Source: CAWJMD01 sp963700925
Lineage (GTDB): Bacteria > Actinomycetota > Actinomycetes > Actinomycetales > CAWJMD01
Assembly: GCA_963700925.1 (NCBI GenBank)
Contig: OY969553.1
Location: forward strand, 186,001-250,000
Length of the DNA: 64,000 bases
Direction of reading: 5' to 3'
The notes beneath the pieces were generated by a model, which did no database searches, had not been told where the DNA came from, and saw nothing but the letters and a program-made list of their open reading frames with translations. A program made the position numbers and the translations under genes. Numbering within the stretch: the stretch's first letter is position 1; every line of letters starts with the position of its first letter. This document shows, in pieces, positions 43,067-51,506 of this stretch.

Positions 43067-43645
43067 TCACAGGACCGCGAACGACCGGACGTCGCGGCCG
43101 GGCAGGCGCTCTCGTCCCGACAGGAAGCCGAGCTCCAGCAGGAAGACCACGGCGACGACCTCGGCGCCGCCCGCCTCGACGAGCTCGCACGCCGCGGCCG
43201 CGGTGCCACCGGTGGCGAGCAGGTCGTCGACGACCACGACCCGCTGGCCCGGAGTGAAGGCGTCGGCATGTATCTCGATCTGGGCCGTCCCGTACTCCAG
43301 GGCGTAGGTGACGGACCGTGTGGTGGTGGGCAGCTTGCCGGCCTTGCGGACGGGGACGAACCCCACTCCGGCCGTCAGCGCGAGCGGAGCGCCCAGCACG
43401 AAGCCGCGCGCCTCCACTCCGGCCACGACGTCGATCTCGAGGTCGTCCAGCAGTGCGCTCATCCCCTCGACGGCGGCTCGCAGACCGGCCGGGTCGGCAA
43501 GGACCGGCGTGATGTCCTTGAAGAGGATTCCCGCAGTGGGGAAGTCAGGGACGTCACGGACGAGCGACAGCACCAGGTCACGCCGGGCCAGCTCGGCGGC
43601 GCCGAGCTCGTCCGGACCGGGCGCAACGGGCGCGCCGGCGCTCAC
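43067..43645 (-). CDS. apt: Adenine phosphoribosyltransferase
   Basis: Purine salvage: adenine plus PRPP to AMP. The GTG at 43645 starts 1 nt after the secF stop and gives 192 residues. It has the Apt pattern RDVPDFPTAGILFKDITPVL, the adenine-binding ARGFVLGAPLA and the PRPP loop RVVVVDDLLATGGTAAA. The longer open frame upstream overlaps secF and is not used. Conserved between secF and relA in actinobacteria. Confidence 0.94.
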   Translation of the reverse strand: MSAGAPVAPGPDELGAAELARRDLVLSLVRDVPDFPTAGILFKDITPVLADPAGLRAAVEGMSALLDDLEIDVVAGVEARGFVLGAPLALTAGVGFVPVRKAGKLPTTTRSVTYALEYGTAQIEIHADAFTPGQRVVVVDDLLATGGTAAAACELVEAGGAEVVAVVFLLELGFLSGRERLPGRDVRSFAVL

Positions 43646-43646
43646 G

Positions 43647-44816
43647 TCAGCGCTTCTTCTTGCGGTTGGCGCGCTTCGGCTGGTTGCGGGGCCCGGTCGG
43701 GCGTGCCGGGCCGGTCGATCGCCCGGCCACCGGGGCGGACGAGGACCCACCGGCACCGGCCGCGACGAGCTCGTCGGCGCCATCGTCGCTTCCGTTCGCC
43801 GCATCGGTGTCGTCAGAAGTGCTGCGGCTCTTGGCGTTTGCGGCCCGCGCCTTCGCCACGCGCGCTTCCTGCTGGACGATGGCGGGCTCGCGCTGACGCA
43901 GAAGGACCAGCAAGCCAGGCGCGATGAACACGGACGAGTACGCGCCCACGAAGACACCGATCAGCAGGGCCAGCGAGATGTCCTTGAGCGTGCCGGCCCC
44001 GAGCAGGAACGCACCGATGAAGAGGATCGAGGCGATCGGCAGAAGCGCGACGACCGTGGTGTTGATCGAGCGCACCAGGGTCTGGTTGACGGCGAGGTTG
44101 ACGGCCTCGCCGTAGGTGCGACGAGCACTGCCCATCACGTGCGCGGTGTTCTCGCGCACCTTGTCGAAGACCACGACGGTGTCGTACAGCGAGTACCCGA
44201 GGATCGTCAGGAAGCCGATCACCGTCGCCGGGGTCACCTCGAACCCCGTGAGGGCGTACACGCCCGCGGTCACGGCCAGGTCGTGCAGAAGCGCGACCAC
44301 TGCTGCGGCAGCCATCTGCCAGGCGCGGAAGTACAGAGCGATGACGAGCGCGACCAGAACCAGGAAGGTGACCAGGCCGGTGACAGCCTTCTTGGTGATG
44401 TCGGCGCCCCACGAGGCTCCGACGAACGACGAGGTGACCTTGGACGGTTCGACGCCGTACCCGGCGGCCAGCTCGTCGCGCAGCTGGTTGGTCTCGTCGT
44501 CACTGAGCCGCTCGGTCTGCACGCGGATGCCGTCGTTGCCGACGACAGAGACGCGCGGGCTCTCACCGGCAGGGAGGGCCTCGGTGACGATGTCGGTAGC
44601 GATGCTCTGGTCGGTGGTCGCGACGTCCTCCACCCGGAACTCGGAGCCACCGCGGAATTCGATCCCGGGGTTGATGCCCTTGAAGAACAGGATCAGCCCC
44701 GAGGCGACACACAGCACGATGCCGATGGCGAACCAGTACCGAGCCGTGCCGACGAAGTCGAACGAGCGCTTGCCGCTGTAGAGGTCGTTGCCGAACCGCG
44801 CGAAGCTGAAGGCCAT
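43647..44816 (-). CDS. secF: Protein translocase subunit SecF
   Basis: Membrane partner of SecD that pulls exported proteins using the proton gradient. The 389-residue protein has six membrane helices, the SecF signature GIEFRGGSEF near residue 75, and the transmembrane segments around ATVIGFLTILGYSLYDTVVV with the conserved Asp. The C-terminal ~75 residues are a basic, Ala/Pro-rich tail (GPRNQPKRANRKKKR) longer than in E. coli, as usual in actinobacteria. It starts 1 nt after the secD stop. Confidence 0.95.
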   Translation of the reverse strand: MAFSFARFGNDLYSGKRSFDFVGTARYWFAIGIVLCVASGLILFFKGINPGIEFRGGSEFRVEDVATTDQSIATDIVTEALPAGESPRVSVVGNDGIRVQTERLSDDETNQLRDELAAGYGVEPSKVTSSFVGASWGADITKKAVTGLVTFLVLVALVIALYFRAWQMAAAAVVALLHDLAVTAGVYALTGFEVTPATVIGFLTILGYSLYDTVVVFDKVRENTAHVMGSARRTYGEAVNLAVNQTLVRSINTTVVALLPIASILFIGAFLLGAGTLKDISLALLIGVFVGAYSSVFIAPGLLVLLRQREPAIVQQEARVAKARAANAKSRSTSDDTDAANGSDDGADELVAAGAGGSSSAPVAGRSTGPARPTGPRNQPKRANRKKKR

Positions 44817-44817
44817 C

Positions 44818-46812
44818 TCACTTCTCCTTCGAGACGCTGACGCGTCCCGCGTCGTCGGTGCCCTCGGACTCCGTGCCGCCTGCCTCGGTACCCGTCTCGG
44901 CAGGCCCGGCTGCCGCCGCAGCGGCGGCCGCCTTGCGCTCGGCGATCGTCATGCGGCCCTTCTTCGCGGCCTCCTCACGCTCCGCCGGGGGGCGTACCCG
45001 GCCACGGCCCGCGTAGGCCACCGGGCGCCCGAGCTGCTCCGCGCTGAAGCCTGAGAGCCGGTGGCCCTGGCCGAAGAACTTCGTTCTCGCGAGCACCTGC
45101 AGGATCGGGTGCGTGAACAGGAAGACAAGGACCAGGTCGATGACCGTTGTCAGGCCGAGGGTGAACGCGAAGCCGCGGACCCCGCCGACGGCGAGCACGT
45201 AGAGGACGACCGCTGCCAGCAGGTTGATGGCATCCGAGGCGATGATGGTGCGCCTGGCCCGGTTCCAGCCCGCCTCGACCGCGGCGACCAGGGTGCGCCC
45301 CTCGCGCACCTCGTCTCGGACGCGTTCGAAGTACACGATGAACGAGTCCGCCGTGATGCCGATCGCGACGATGAGGCCGGCGACCCCGGGCAGGCTCAGC
45401 CGGTAGCCCTGCGACCACGACAGCAGGGTGATCGTCAGGTAGGTGAGACCCGCCGCGATAAGCAGCGAGAAGACCGTGACCAGGCCCAGCCCGCGGTACT
45501 GGACCAGCGAGTAGAGGATCACGAGGCCCATCCCGATCAGGCCGGCGAGCAGTCCGCTCTCGAGCTGCTCGGAACCCAGCAGAGCCGAGATCTGCGCCTC
45601 GGTCTGGACCTCGAACGAGATCGGCAGCGCGCCGAACTTCAGCTGGTTGGCGAGCTTGGCTGCCGACTCCTGCGTGAAGCTGCCGGTGATCTCGGCCCGG
45701 CCGTCGGTGATCACCTGGTTGGTACGGGGAGCCGACACGACCAGTCCGTCGAGCACGATGGCGAACTGGTTCTGGGGCGGCTGCAGGGCGATCAGCCGCT
45801 CGGTGACCGCGCGGAACTGCTTGCCGCCGTCGCCGTCGAACTCGAGCTGCACGCCCCACTCACCCGTCGTGGCTCCTTGGCTGTTCTGCACCAGGCCTGA
45901 CGAAGCGCTGTCGATGCGGGCGCCCTCCACCTCGACCGGCCCGAGGATGTACTTGGCCGCGCCGTCCTGCGAGCAGGTGACCAGGGGCTCGTCGGCCGCG
46001 TCCGCGAGTCCTCCGACGGTGTTCTCGGGGTCGGTGCAGTCGAGCGCGGTGAAGGCGGCGCCGATCTCTTCGGTGATCTGCGCGAGGTCGGACGGGTCCG
46101 TGGCCGAGGGTCCCGGAACCGGTGGCGCAGTGGCCGACGGGTCGACCGGGGCCGACGGGTCGACCGGGGCCGACGGGTCGACCGGGGGCGGGGTCACTGC
46201 CGGGGCGGTGGTGGCGGGGGCGGTTCCGGCGGCGAAGATCGGCGGCACGGCGCGGCCGTTGGTCGTGGCGCTCGTGGTCGGGGCCGGCGTCGTCGGGTTG
46301 TCCGTGGCCGACTCCGTCGGCGTCACTCCCTCGGTCGGCGTCACTCCCTCGGTCGGCGTCACTCCCTCGGTCGGCGTGGCCCCCTCGGTCGGCTCGCCGG
46401 ACTCGGGGGGCGGCGCTCCCGCCTGCTCGACGAGCACAGGCCGGAACCGCATCTGAGCCGACTGGCTGACCAGCTCGCGCGCCTCGCGCTGCTCCTCCGG
46501 GTCGCCCGGCAGGTCGACGAGGATGTTCTGCCCACCCTGGCTGCTGACCTCGGCCTCGGAGACGCCGCTGGAGTTGACGCGCTGGCGGATGATCGCGATG
46601 GCGTCGTCGATGATCTGCTGGTCGACGCGCGCACCCTCCTCGTCGGGCCGCGGCTCGAGGATGATCTGCGTACCCCCGGCGAGGTCGAGGGCGAGGTTGG
46701 GGGTCCAGGCCGCCGACGCCCACTGAACGCCGGCGCCGAGAGCACCGGCCATCGCGACAACGAGCACGAGCAGGGTCAGCAGGGGGCGCTTCGAACGGGT
46801 GGAACCAGCCAA
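44818..46812 (-). CDS. secD: Protein translocase subunit SecD
   Basis: A 664-residue protein starting with TTG. Helix 1 is followed by the extracytoplasmic P1 domain (LALDLAGGTQIILEPRPDEE). Between P1's parts is a disordered insert with TPTEGV and DPSAPV repeats, encoded by 18 bp tandem units (46316-46380 and 46135-46190). The C-terminal membrane domain follows (GVAGLIVAIGITADSFIVYF with the conserved Asp; DAINLLAAVVLYVLAVGGVR). A charged Ala-rich cytoplasmic tail ends it. It works with SecF and YajC. Confidence 0.95.
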   Translation of the reverse strand: MAGSTRSKRPLLTLLVLVVAMAGALGAGVQWASAAWTPNLALDLAGGTQIILEPRPDEEGARVDQQIIDDAIAIIRQRVNSSGVSEAEVSSQGGQNILVDLPGDPEEQREARELVSQSAQMRFRPVLVEQAGAPPPESGEPTEGATPTEGVTPTEGVTPTEGVTPTESATDNPTTPAPTTSATTNGRAVPPIFAAGTAPATTAPAVTPPPVDPSAPVDPSAPVDPSATAPPVPGPSATDPSDLAQITEEIGAAFTALDCTDPENTVGGLADAADEPLVTCSQDGAAKYILGPVEVEGARIDSASSGLVQNSQGATTGEWGVQLEFDGDGGKQFRAVTERLIALQPPQNQFAIVLDGLVVSAPRTNQVITDGRAEITGSFTQESAAKLANQLKFGALPISFEVQTEAQISALLGSEQLESGLLAGLIGMGLVILYSLVQYRGLGLVTVFSLLIAAGLTYLTITLLSWSQGYRLSLPGVAGLIVAIGITADSFIVYFERVRDEVREGRTLVAAVEAGWNRARRTIIASDAINLLAAVVLYVLAVGGVRGFAFTLGLTTVIDLVLVFLFTHPILQVLARTKFFGQGHRLSGFSAEQLGRPVAYAGRGRVRPPAEREEAAKKGRMTIAERKAAAAAAAAGPAETGTEAGGTESEGTDDAGRVSVSKEK

Positions 46813-46870
46813 GGGAAGGTCTCTTCTCGAATCGGTGCGGACGGCCTAGGGCCCGTCAGCTCTACTGAGG

Positions 46871-47209
46871 TCAGCTCTTGCTGAGGTCGGGGCCGGATTT
46901 CCCGTCGGCCACGGGCTCAGCGGCCTCGGCGTCGAAGCCCCCGTCCGCCTCGTCGGCGGTCATGATCTTGCCGACTGCTGCCCTGTTCCAGCGCAGGCGA
47001 ACCCCGGGCGCCACCTCGAGCACCATCTGATCGCCGTCGATCTCCACGACCTCCCCGTACAGGCCCGCGGTGGTCATCACGGTCTGGCCGACCGCCACGC
47101 GCGCTTGCTGCTCGGCAAAGGCCTTCTGGCGCTTGCGCTGCTGGAAGATCAGGAAGGCCAGTGGCAGCAGGATGATGAGCGGGAGCAGCAGGTCCATCGA
47201 GGAGTTCAC
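46871..47209 (-). CDS. yajC: Preprotein translocase subunit YajC
   Basis: The GTG at 47209 with GGAAGGA just upstream is preferred to ATG 47197, which has no ribosome site. The 112-residue protein has one membrane helix (MDLLLPLIILLPLAFLIFQQ), a basic stretch (RKRQKAFAEQQARV), and the YajC domain (GQTVMTTAGLYGEVVEIDGD). The C-terminus is acidic and disordered. First gene of the yajC-secD-secF unit. Confidence 0.92.
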   Translation of the reverse strand: MNSSMDLLLPLIILLPLAFLIFQQRKRQKAFAEQQARVAVGQTVMTTAGLYGEVVEIDGDQMVLEVAPGVRLRWNRAAVGKIMTADEADGGFDAEAAEPVADGKSGPDLSKS

Positions 47210-47398
47210 GTTCCTTCCGCAGAGCCGTCGTCGGCTTCTGCACGGTGAGCCGACTCCGGGGACGTCCGGGCGGCATCTGACCACGGCTCACCCGTGTGTG
47301 GGTGTGCGGCCTGAGCGGAGTCTAGGCGAGGCTCCTGAGAGCGGACAATCTCCCCCACACCCGAACGCCGGGGCAAAGTCTCGGGTCACGTCTCCAGG

Positions 47399-48529
47399 TC
47401 ACGTCTCGAGGTCCAGCCCCAGCTGCGCCGCCGCGCTGTGCTGAGGCGGCTGGAGGCCCAGGTGGCGCCAGCCGCTCGCGGTGGCGACCCGTCCGCGTGG
47501 TGTCCGTCCGATCAGCCCTTCCCGGACGAGGAAGGGCTCCGCCACGCTCTCCACGGTCTCGGGCTCCTCGCCGACTGCCACAGCCAGCGTCGACAGGCCG
47601 ACCGGGCCGCCGCCGAAGCTGCGGCACAGGGCGGAGAGCACCGACCGGTCGAGCCGGTCGAGGCCTCGCTCGTCGACCTCGTAGACCTCGAGGGCGGCGC
47701 GAGCCGACGCCAGGTCGACCACACCGTTCCCCCGGACCTGTGCCCAGTCGCGCACCCGGCGCAGCAGCCGGTTGGCGACACGGGGCGTGCCGCGCGACCG
47801 TCCCGCGACCTCCCGGCCTCCCTCAGGGCTCAGCACCACGTCGAGCAGCCCGGCCGAGCGGGTCAGCACGGTCTCGAGCTCGTCGGCCGAGTAGAAGTCG
47901 AGGTGCGCCGTGAACCCGAAGCGGTCTCGCAGGGGTGCCGGCAGCAGCCCCGCACGGGTGGTCGCCCCGACCAGCGTGAACGGAGGCAGCTCGAGCGGGA
48001 TGGCCGTCGCGCCAGGCCCCTTGCCGACGACGACGTCAACGCGGAAGTCCTCCATCGCCATGTAGAGCATCTCCTCGGCGGGGCGCGCCATCCGGTGGAT
48101 CTCGTCGAGGAAGAGCACCTCGCCCTCCTCGAGCGAGGACAGCAGCGCGGCCAGGTCGCCGGCGTGCTGGATGGCGGGTCCCGAGGTGATGCGCATCGGC
48201 GAGCCCAGCTCGGACGCGACGATCATCGCCAGCGTGGTCTTGCCCAGGCCCGGCGGTCCAGAGAGCAGCAGGTGGTCGGGTACCGCGCCGCGGGCCGTGG
48301 CGGCCTGAAGCATCAGCGAGAGCTGGTCGCGGACGACGACCTGCCCGACGAACTCGTCCAACCGCCGCGGTCGCAGCGCCGCCTCTGCGGCGCGTTCGAT
48401 GTGGTCGGCGCCGACAGCGACCATGCGGGTGCCGAGGTCCGGCTCGTCGTCGCGGCCGCGGTCGGGCAGCCGTTCCTCGCGTGCCTCGACCTCGACCGAG
48501 CCGTCGTCGTGCCGCGTCATGCCGTCCAC
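47399..48529 (-). CDS. ruvB: Holliday junction branch-migration helicase RuvB
   Basis: AAA+ motor of the RuvABC resolvasome. I choose GTG 48529 with AGGAGG at 8 nt, giving 376 residues; ATG 48520 is an alternative. The core begins with ALRPRRLDEFVGQ, Walker A SGPPGLGKTTLA, Walker B VLFLDEIHRM, sensor 1 GATTRAG, and ends in a winged-helix domain (LIGRTPRGRVATASGWRHLG). The upstream junction with ruvA consists of 15 bp repeats. Confidence 0.96.
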   Translation of the reverse strand: MDGMTRHDDGSVEVEAREERLPDRGRDDEPDLGTRMVAVGADHIERAAEAALRPRRLDEFVGQVVVRDQLSLMLQAATARGAVPDHLLLSGPPGLGKTTLAMIVASELGSPMRITSGPAIQHAGDLAALLSSLEEGEVLFLDEIHRMARPAEEMLYMAMEDFRVDVVVGKGPGATAIPLELPPFTLVGATTRAGLLPAPLRDRFGFTAHLDFYSADELETVLTRSAGLLDVVLSPEGGREVAGRSRGTPRVANRLLRRVRDWAQVRGNGVVDLASARAALEVYEVDERGLDRLDRSVLSALCRSFGGGPVGLSTLAVAVGEEPETVESVAEPFLVREGLIGRTPRGRVATASGWRHLGLQPPQHSAAAQLGLDLET

Positions 48530-48542
48530 GGCGTCAACCTCC

Positions 48543-48602
48543 TCATCAGCACACTTCCCATCAGCCCACTTCCCGTCAACACCGTTCCCATCAACCTCGG
48601 CC
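48543..48602 (-). repeat. 15 bp tandem repeats between ruvA and ruvB
   Basis: Four units (plus strand CATCAGCACACTTCC, CATCAGCCCACTTCC, CGTCAACACCGTTCC, CATCAACCTCGGCCC). The unit at 48588 contains the ruvA stop codon. The repeats fill the gap before the ruvB ribosome site and could lengthen or shorten by slippage without altering either gene. Confidence 0.8.
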
Positions 48603-49187
48603 CAGCTGCCTGAGCGCGGCCCGCAGCAGGGTCGCGACGTCAGCACCGGGCTCGTCCGCGGTGACGACACCAACCGCAGCCTCGGCCTGCTTGGTGTTCC
48701 ACCCGAGGCCGACGAGCGCCTGGACGACCGCAGGGGTTCGCCCACCGTTGGAGGCGGCGCTCTGGGCCGACACCGGCGTCGCCGCGCCCGTCCCAAGCCG
48801 GTCGGAGAGGTCGAGCACGATGCGCTGCGCCCCCTTGCGCCCGATGCCGGGCACCCGGCACAGAGCGGTGAGGTCTTCCTCGGCGACCGCGCGTCGCAAC
48901 CCGTCGGGGGTGTGCACCGCGAGCATGGCGAGCGCCAGCCGTGGGCCGATGCCCGACACGGTCTGCACCGTCTCGAAGACGTCGCGCTCGTCGGCGTCGG
49001 TGAACCCGAACAGAGTCAGCGAGTCCTCGCGCACCACCAGGCTGGTCGCCAGCTCGCACTCGCTGCCGGTGCGCAGCCCGGCCAGCGTCGCCGGCGTCGC
49101 CTGCACGAGCATCCCCACACCACCGACCTCGACGACCGCGGCGTCGAGCCGCAGCGCCACCACCCGTCCCCGCACCGACGCGATCAC
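48591..49187 (-). CDS. ruvA: Holliday junction DNA helicase subunit RuvA
   Basis: A 198-residue protein that binds four-way junctions and loads RuvB. An N-terminal OB fold (MIASVRGRVVALRLDAAVVE) is followed by two helix-hairpin-helix motifs (FETVQTVSGIGPRLALAMLA; LCRVPGIGRKGAQRIVLDL) and a C-terminal domain III (VQALVGLGWNTKQAEAAVGV) that contacts RuvB. A LexA box lies 48 nt upstream of the start. Confidence 0.96.
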   Translation of the reverse strand: MIASVRGRVVALRLDAAVVEVGGVGMLVQATPATLAGLRTGSECELATSLVVREDSLTLFGFTDADERDVFETVQTVSGIGPRLALAMLAVHTPDGLRRAVAEEDLTALCRVPGIGRKGAQRIVLDLSDRLGTGAATPVSAQSAASNGGRTPAVVQALVGLGWNTKQAEAAVGVVTADEPGADVATLLRAALRQLGRG

Positions 49188-49234
49188 GGCACTCCTCAGA
49201 TCTGCTCTGTCGGGCCGCCCGTGAGGCCGCCCGG

Positions 49235-49250
49235 GCGAACACCTGTTCGA
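49235..49250. promoter_or_regulatory. LexA (SOS) box upstream of ruvA
   Basis: GCGAACACCTGTTCGA has the perfect core CGAAC-N4-GTTCG. It lies between ruvC and ruvA, 48 nt upstream of ruvA. It should make ruvAB, and not ruvC directly, damage inducible. Confidence 0.85.
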
Positions 49251-49292
49251 CCGCTGCCACCGTATCCGGTCGTGGCGACGTCGCCCGGTAGC

Positions 49293-49928
49293 TCAGGCCC
49301 GGCGCGCCGCGCGCTGGGTGGGCGTGGTCCGTCCGCCCTCCTGTGCCTTTGCGGTCTGAGGGGTTCGGGCCACGCGAGCGGCCTCGGCCCAGGCCAGCTG
49401 GGCAGCCGTCGGAGGCGCCGTGACCAGGGGGTGATCGGCGGGCTGGTCGGCGGCCGGGGCGCCGCGCCAGAGGTGGCAGATCGCGAGGGCGAGGGCGTCG
49501 GCTGCGTCGGCCGGACGCGGGGCCGCGTCGAGGCCGAGGATGCGGACGACCATGGCGGCCACCTGCTCCTTGCCGGCTCGTCCCGACCCTGTGACCGCTG
49601 CCTTGACCTCGGTCGGCGTGTGCAGGGTGACCGGCACCCCTGCCCGTGCCCCCGCGAGCAACGCCACACCGCTCGCCTGCGCGGTGCCCATCACGCTCTG
49701 CACGTTGTGCTGGCTGAACACCCGCTCGACGGCCATCGCGTCAGGTCGGTGCAGCGCGATCGCCGCCTCGATGCCGTCGCAGACCGCCATCAGGCGGTCC
49801 GCCAACGGGGCGTTCACGGGAGTGCGCACGACCTCGACCGACACCAGCACGGCCCGCCGCCCGGGTCGGCCGTCCACGACCCCGATGCCGCAGCGTGTCA
49901 GGCCGGGGTCTACGCCGAGGACTCGCAC
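49293..49928 (-). CDS. ruvC: Crossover junction endodeoxyribonuclease RuvC
   Basis: Resolves Holliday junctions by symmetrical nicking. The GTG at 49928 gives 211 residues. Catalytic acidic residues are in VLGVDPGLTRCGIGVVD, AVERVFSQHN and the C-terminal DAADALALAICH. The tail after the catalytic domain (~40 residues, AARVARTPQTAKAQEGGR) is longer than usual. It is separated from yebC by two plus-strand genes. Confidence 0.95.
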   Translation of the reverse strand: MRVLGVDPGLTRCGIGVVDGRPGRRAVLVSVEVVRTPVNAPLADRLMAVCDGIEAAIALHRPDAMAVERVFSQHNVQSVMGTAQASGVALLAGARAGVPVTLHTPTEVKAAVTGSGRAGKEQVAAMVVRILGLDAAPRPADAADALALAICHLWRGAPAADQPADHPLVTAPPTAAQLAWAEAARVARTPQTAKAQEGGRTTPTQRAARRA

Positions 49929-49989
49929 GCCTCCACCCTCGCACCCGCTGCGCTGTGGCCCCCTGAGCGACACCCGTAGCCTGGCCGCC

Positions 49990-50460
49990 ATGAGCGGGCA
50001 CGCGGTGGTGACGCAGTCGATTCCCGCGCCCGCCGCGGACGTCTTCGACCTGGTCCACGACTACGAGCGGCGACTCGAGTGGGACACGTTGCTGCGCAGG
50101 GCGGAGGTGCTCGGCGACGACCCGCCCGGCCGTGACATCGAGACGGTCTGCACGGCGCGCTGGTTCCTCGGTGGCTACGCCTTCCGCACGCGGTACGTCA
50201 CGTTCGAGCGGCCGACCCTGGCGGCGGTCACCCTGGTGCAGCCGGTCTTCGTGTTCGCGGCCTGGGCGGCCTCGATCCGGCACCGCGACGAGGGCGACCG
50301 GACGTCGACTGCCACCTACACGCTGACCTTCACCTGCCGTCCTCGCCCACTTGCGCCCGTCATCGAACCCCTGGCGCAGTGGGCGTTTCGCGTCGAGACC
50401 AGCCGTCGGCTACGTGCGTTGCGGGACCACTTCGGGGCCGTGCGCCCAGACCACGCGTGA
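49990..50460 (+). CDS. SRPBCC (START-like) family protein
   Basis: A 156-residue protein with the helix-grip pattern: MSGHAVVTQSIPAPAADVFDL, DYERRLEWDTLLRRAEVLG, and a C-terminal long helix (IEPLAQWAFRVETSRRLRAL). Polyketide cyclase/dehydrase-type SRPBCC proteins bind lipophilic ligands. It is inserted in opposite orientation between yebC and ruvC, which are normally adjacent. Ligand unknown. Confidence 0.82.
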   Translation: MSGHAVVTQSIPAPAADVFDLVHDYERRLEWDTLLRRAEVLGDDPPGRDIETVCTARWFLGGYAFRTRYVTFERPTLAAVTLVQPVFVFAAWAASIRHRDEGDRTSTATYTLTFTCRPRPLAPVIEPLAQWAFRVETSRRLRALRDHFGAVRPDHA

Positions 50461-50491
50461 CATCCCGGTCAGGCGACCGCACACGGAGGCC

Positions 50492-50719
50492 ATGAGCATC
50501 CGCCACACGGTCAGGGGCGTCGAGATCGAGGCGCGCCCCGTCGGCGCGGACGACCTCGCCGATCGGGTCGCCGAGGGCGCTGAGCGGTTCAGGTCGCTGC
50601 CTCTTCGGGTGGCACCGGACGACGTCGTCGAGGGCCGTCCTGTGCGCGACCCCTCCGATCTGGAACCCGTTGACGCAGAACGTGATTGGCTAGCGCGAAT
50701 CGGGCTTGCCGGAATCTGA
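50492..50719 (+). CDS. Small hypothetical protein
   Basis: A 75-residue, soluble, Asp/Arg/Val-rich protein (MSIRHTVRGVEIEARPVGAD) with GGAGG right before the ATG. No membrane segment, cysteine or known motif is seen. It lies 31 nt after the SRPBCC gene on the same strand, so it may be co-transcribed. I do not recognise it. The ribosome site and codon bias suggest it is real. Confidence 0.5.
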   Translation: MSIRHTVRGVEIEARPVGADDLADRVAEGAERFRSLPLRVAPDDVVEGRPVRDPSDLEPVDAERDWLARIGLAGI

Positions 50720-50756
50720 GTGACGCGGGCCAGCGAGCCCGAATGCACGGACCGGG

Positions 50757-51506
50757 TCAGCCGACCTCGGCCATGACCTCGTCCGACACGTCGAAGTTCG
50801 CGTACACGTTCTGCACGTCGTCGCTGTCTTCGAGGGCGTCGATGAGGCGGAAGATCTTGGCTGCGCCGTCCGCGTCGAGGTCGACCTGCGTGGCCGGCAC
50901 GAACTGCGCCTCGGCCGAGTCGTAGTCGATCCCGGCGGCCTGCAGGGCGGTGCGGACGGCGACCAGGTCGGTGGCCTCGCTGACCACCTCGAACGACTCG
51001 CCGAGGTCGTTGACCTCCTCGGCGCCAGCCTCCAGGACGGCGGCCAGCACGTCGTCCTCGTCCAGACCCTCGGCCGGAACCATCACGACGCCCTTGCGCG
51101 TGAACAGGTACGCCACGCTGCCCGGGTCGGCCATCGTGCCGCCGTTGCGGGTGAACGCGACTCGCACGTCGGACGCTGCGCGGTTGCGGTTGTCGGTCAG
51201 GCACTCGACCAGCAGAGCGACGCCGTTCGGCCCGTAGCCCTCGTACATGATCGTCTGGTAGTCGGCGCCACCCGCGTCCTGCCCCGAACCGCGCTTGACG
51301 GCCCGGTCGATGTTGTCGTTCGGAACCGACGACTTCTTGGCCTTCTGGATCGCGTCGTAGAGGGTCGGGTTGCCCGCTGGGTCTCCCCCGCCGGTCCGGA
51401 CGGCGACCTCGATGTTCTTGATCAGCTTGGCGAACATCTTGCCGCGCTTGGCGTCGACGACGGCCTTCTTGTGCTTCGTGGTCGCCCACTTGGAATGGCC
51501 GCTCAT
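50757..51506 (-). CDS. yebC: YebC/PmpR family translational regulator protein
   Basis: A 249-residue protein with the YebC N-terminus (MSGHSKWATTKHKKAVVDAK, RGKMFAKLIKNIEVAVRTGG) and the downstream MYEGYGPNGVALLVECLTDN. YebC proteins were annotated as transcription factors; recent work places some of them at stalled ribosomes. Overlaps the pdxT stop as ATGA. Confidence 0.95.
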   Translation of the reverse strand: MSGHSKWATTKHKKAVVDAKRGKMFAKLIKNIEVAVRTGGGDPAGNPTLYDAIQKAKKSSVPNDNIDRAVKRGSGQDAGGADYQTIMYEGYGPNGVALLVECLTDNRNRAASDVRVAFTRNGGTMADPGSVAYLFTRKGVVMVPAEGLDEDDVLAAVLEAGAEEVNDLGESFEVVSEATDLVAVRTALQAAGIDYDSAEAQFVPATQVDLDADGAAKIFRLIDALEDSDDVQNVYANFDVSDEVMAEVG

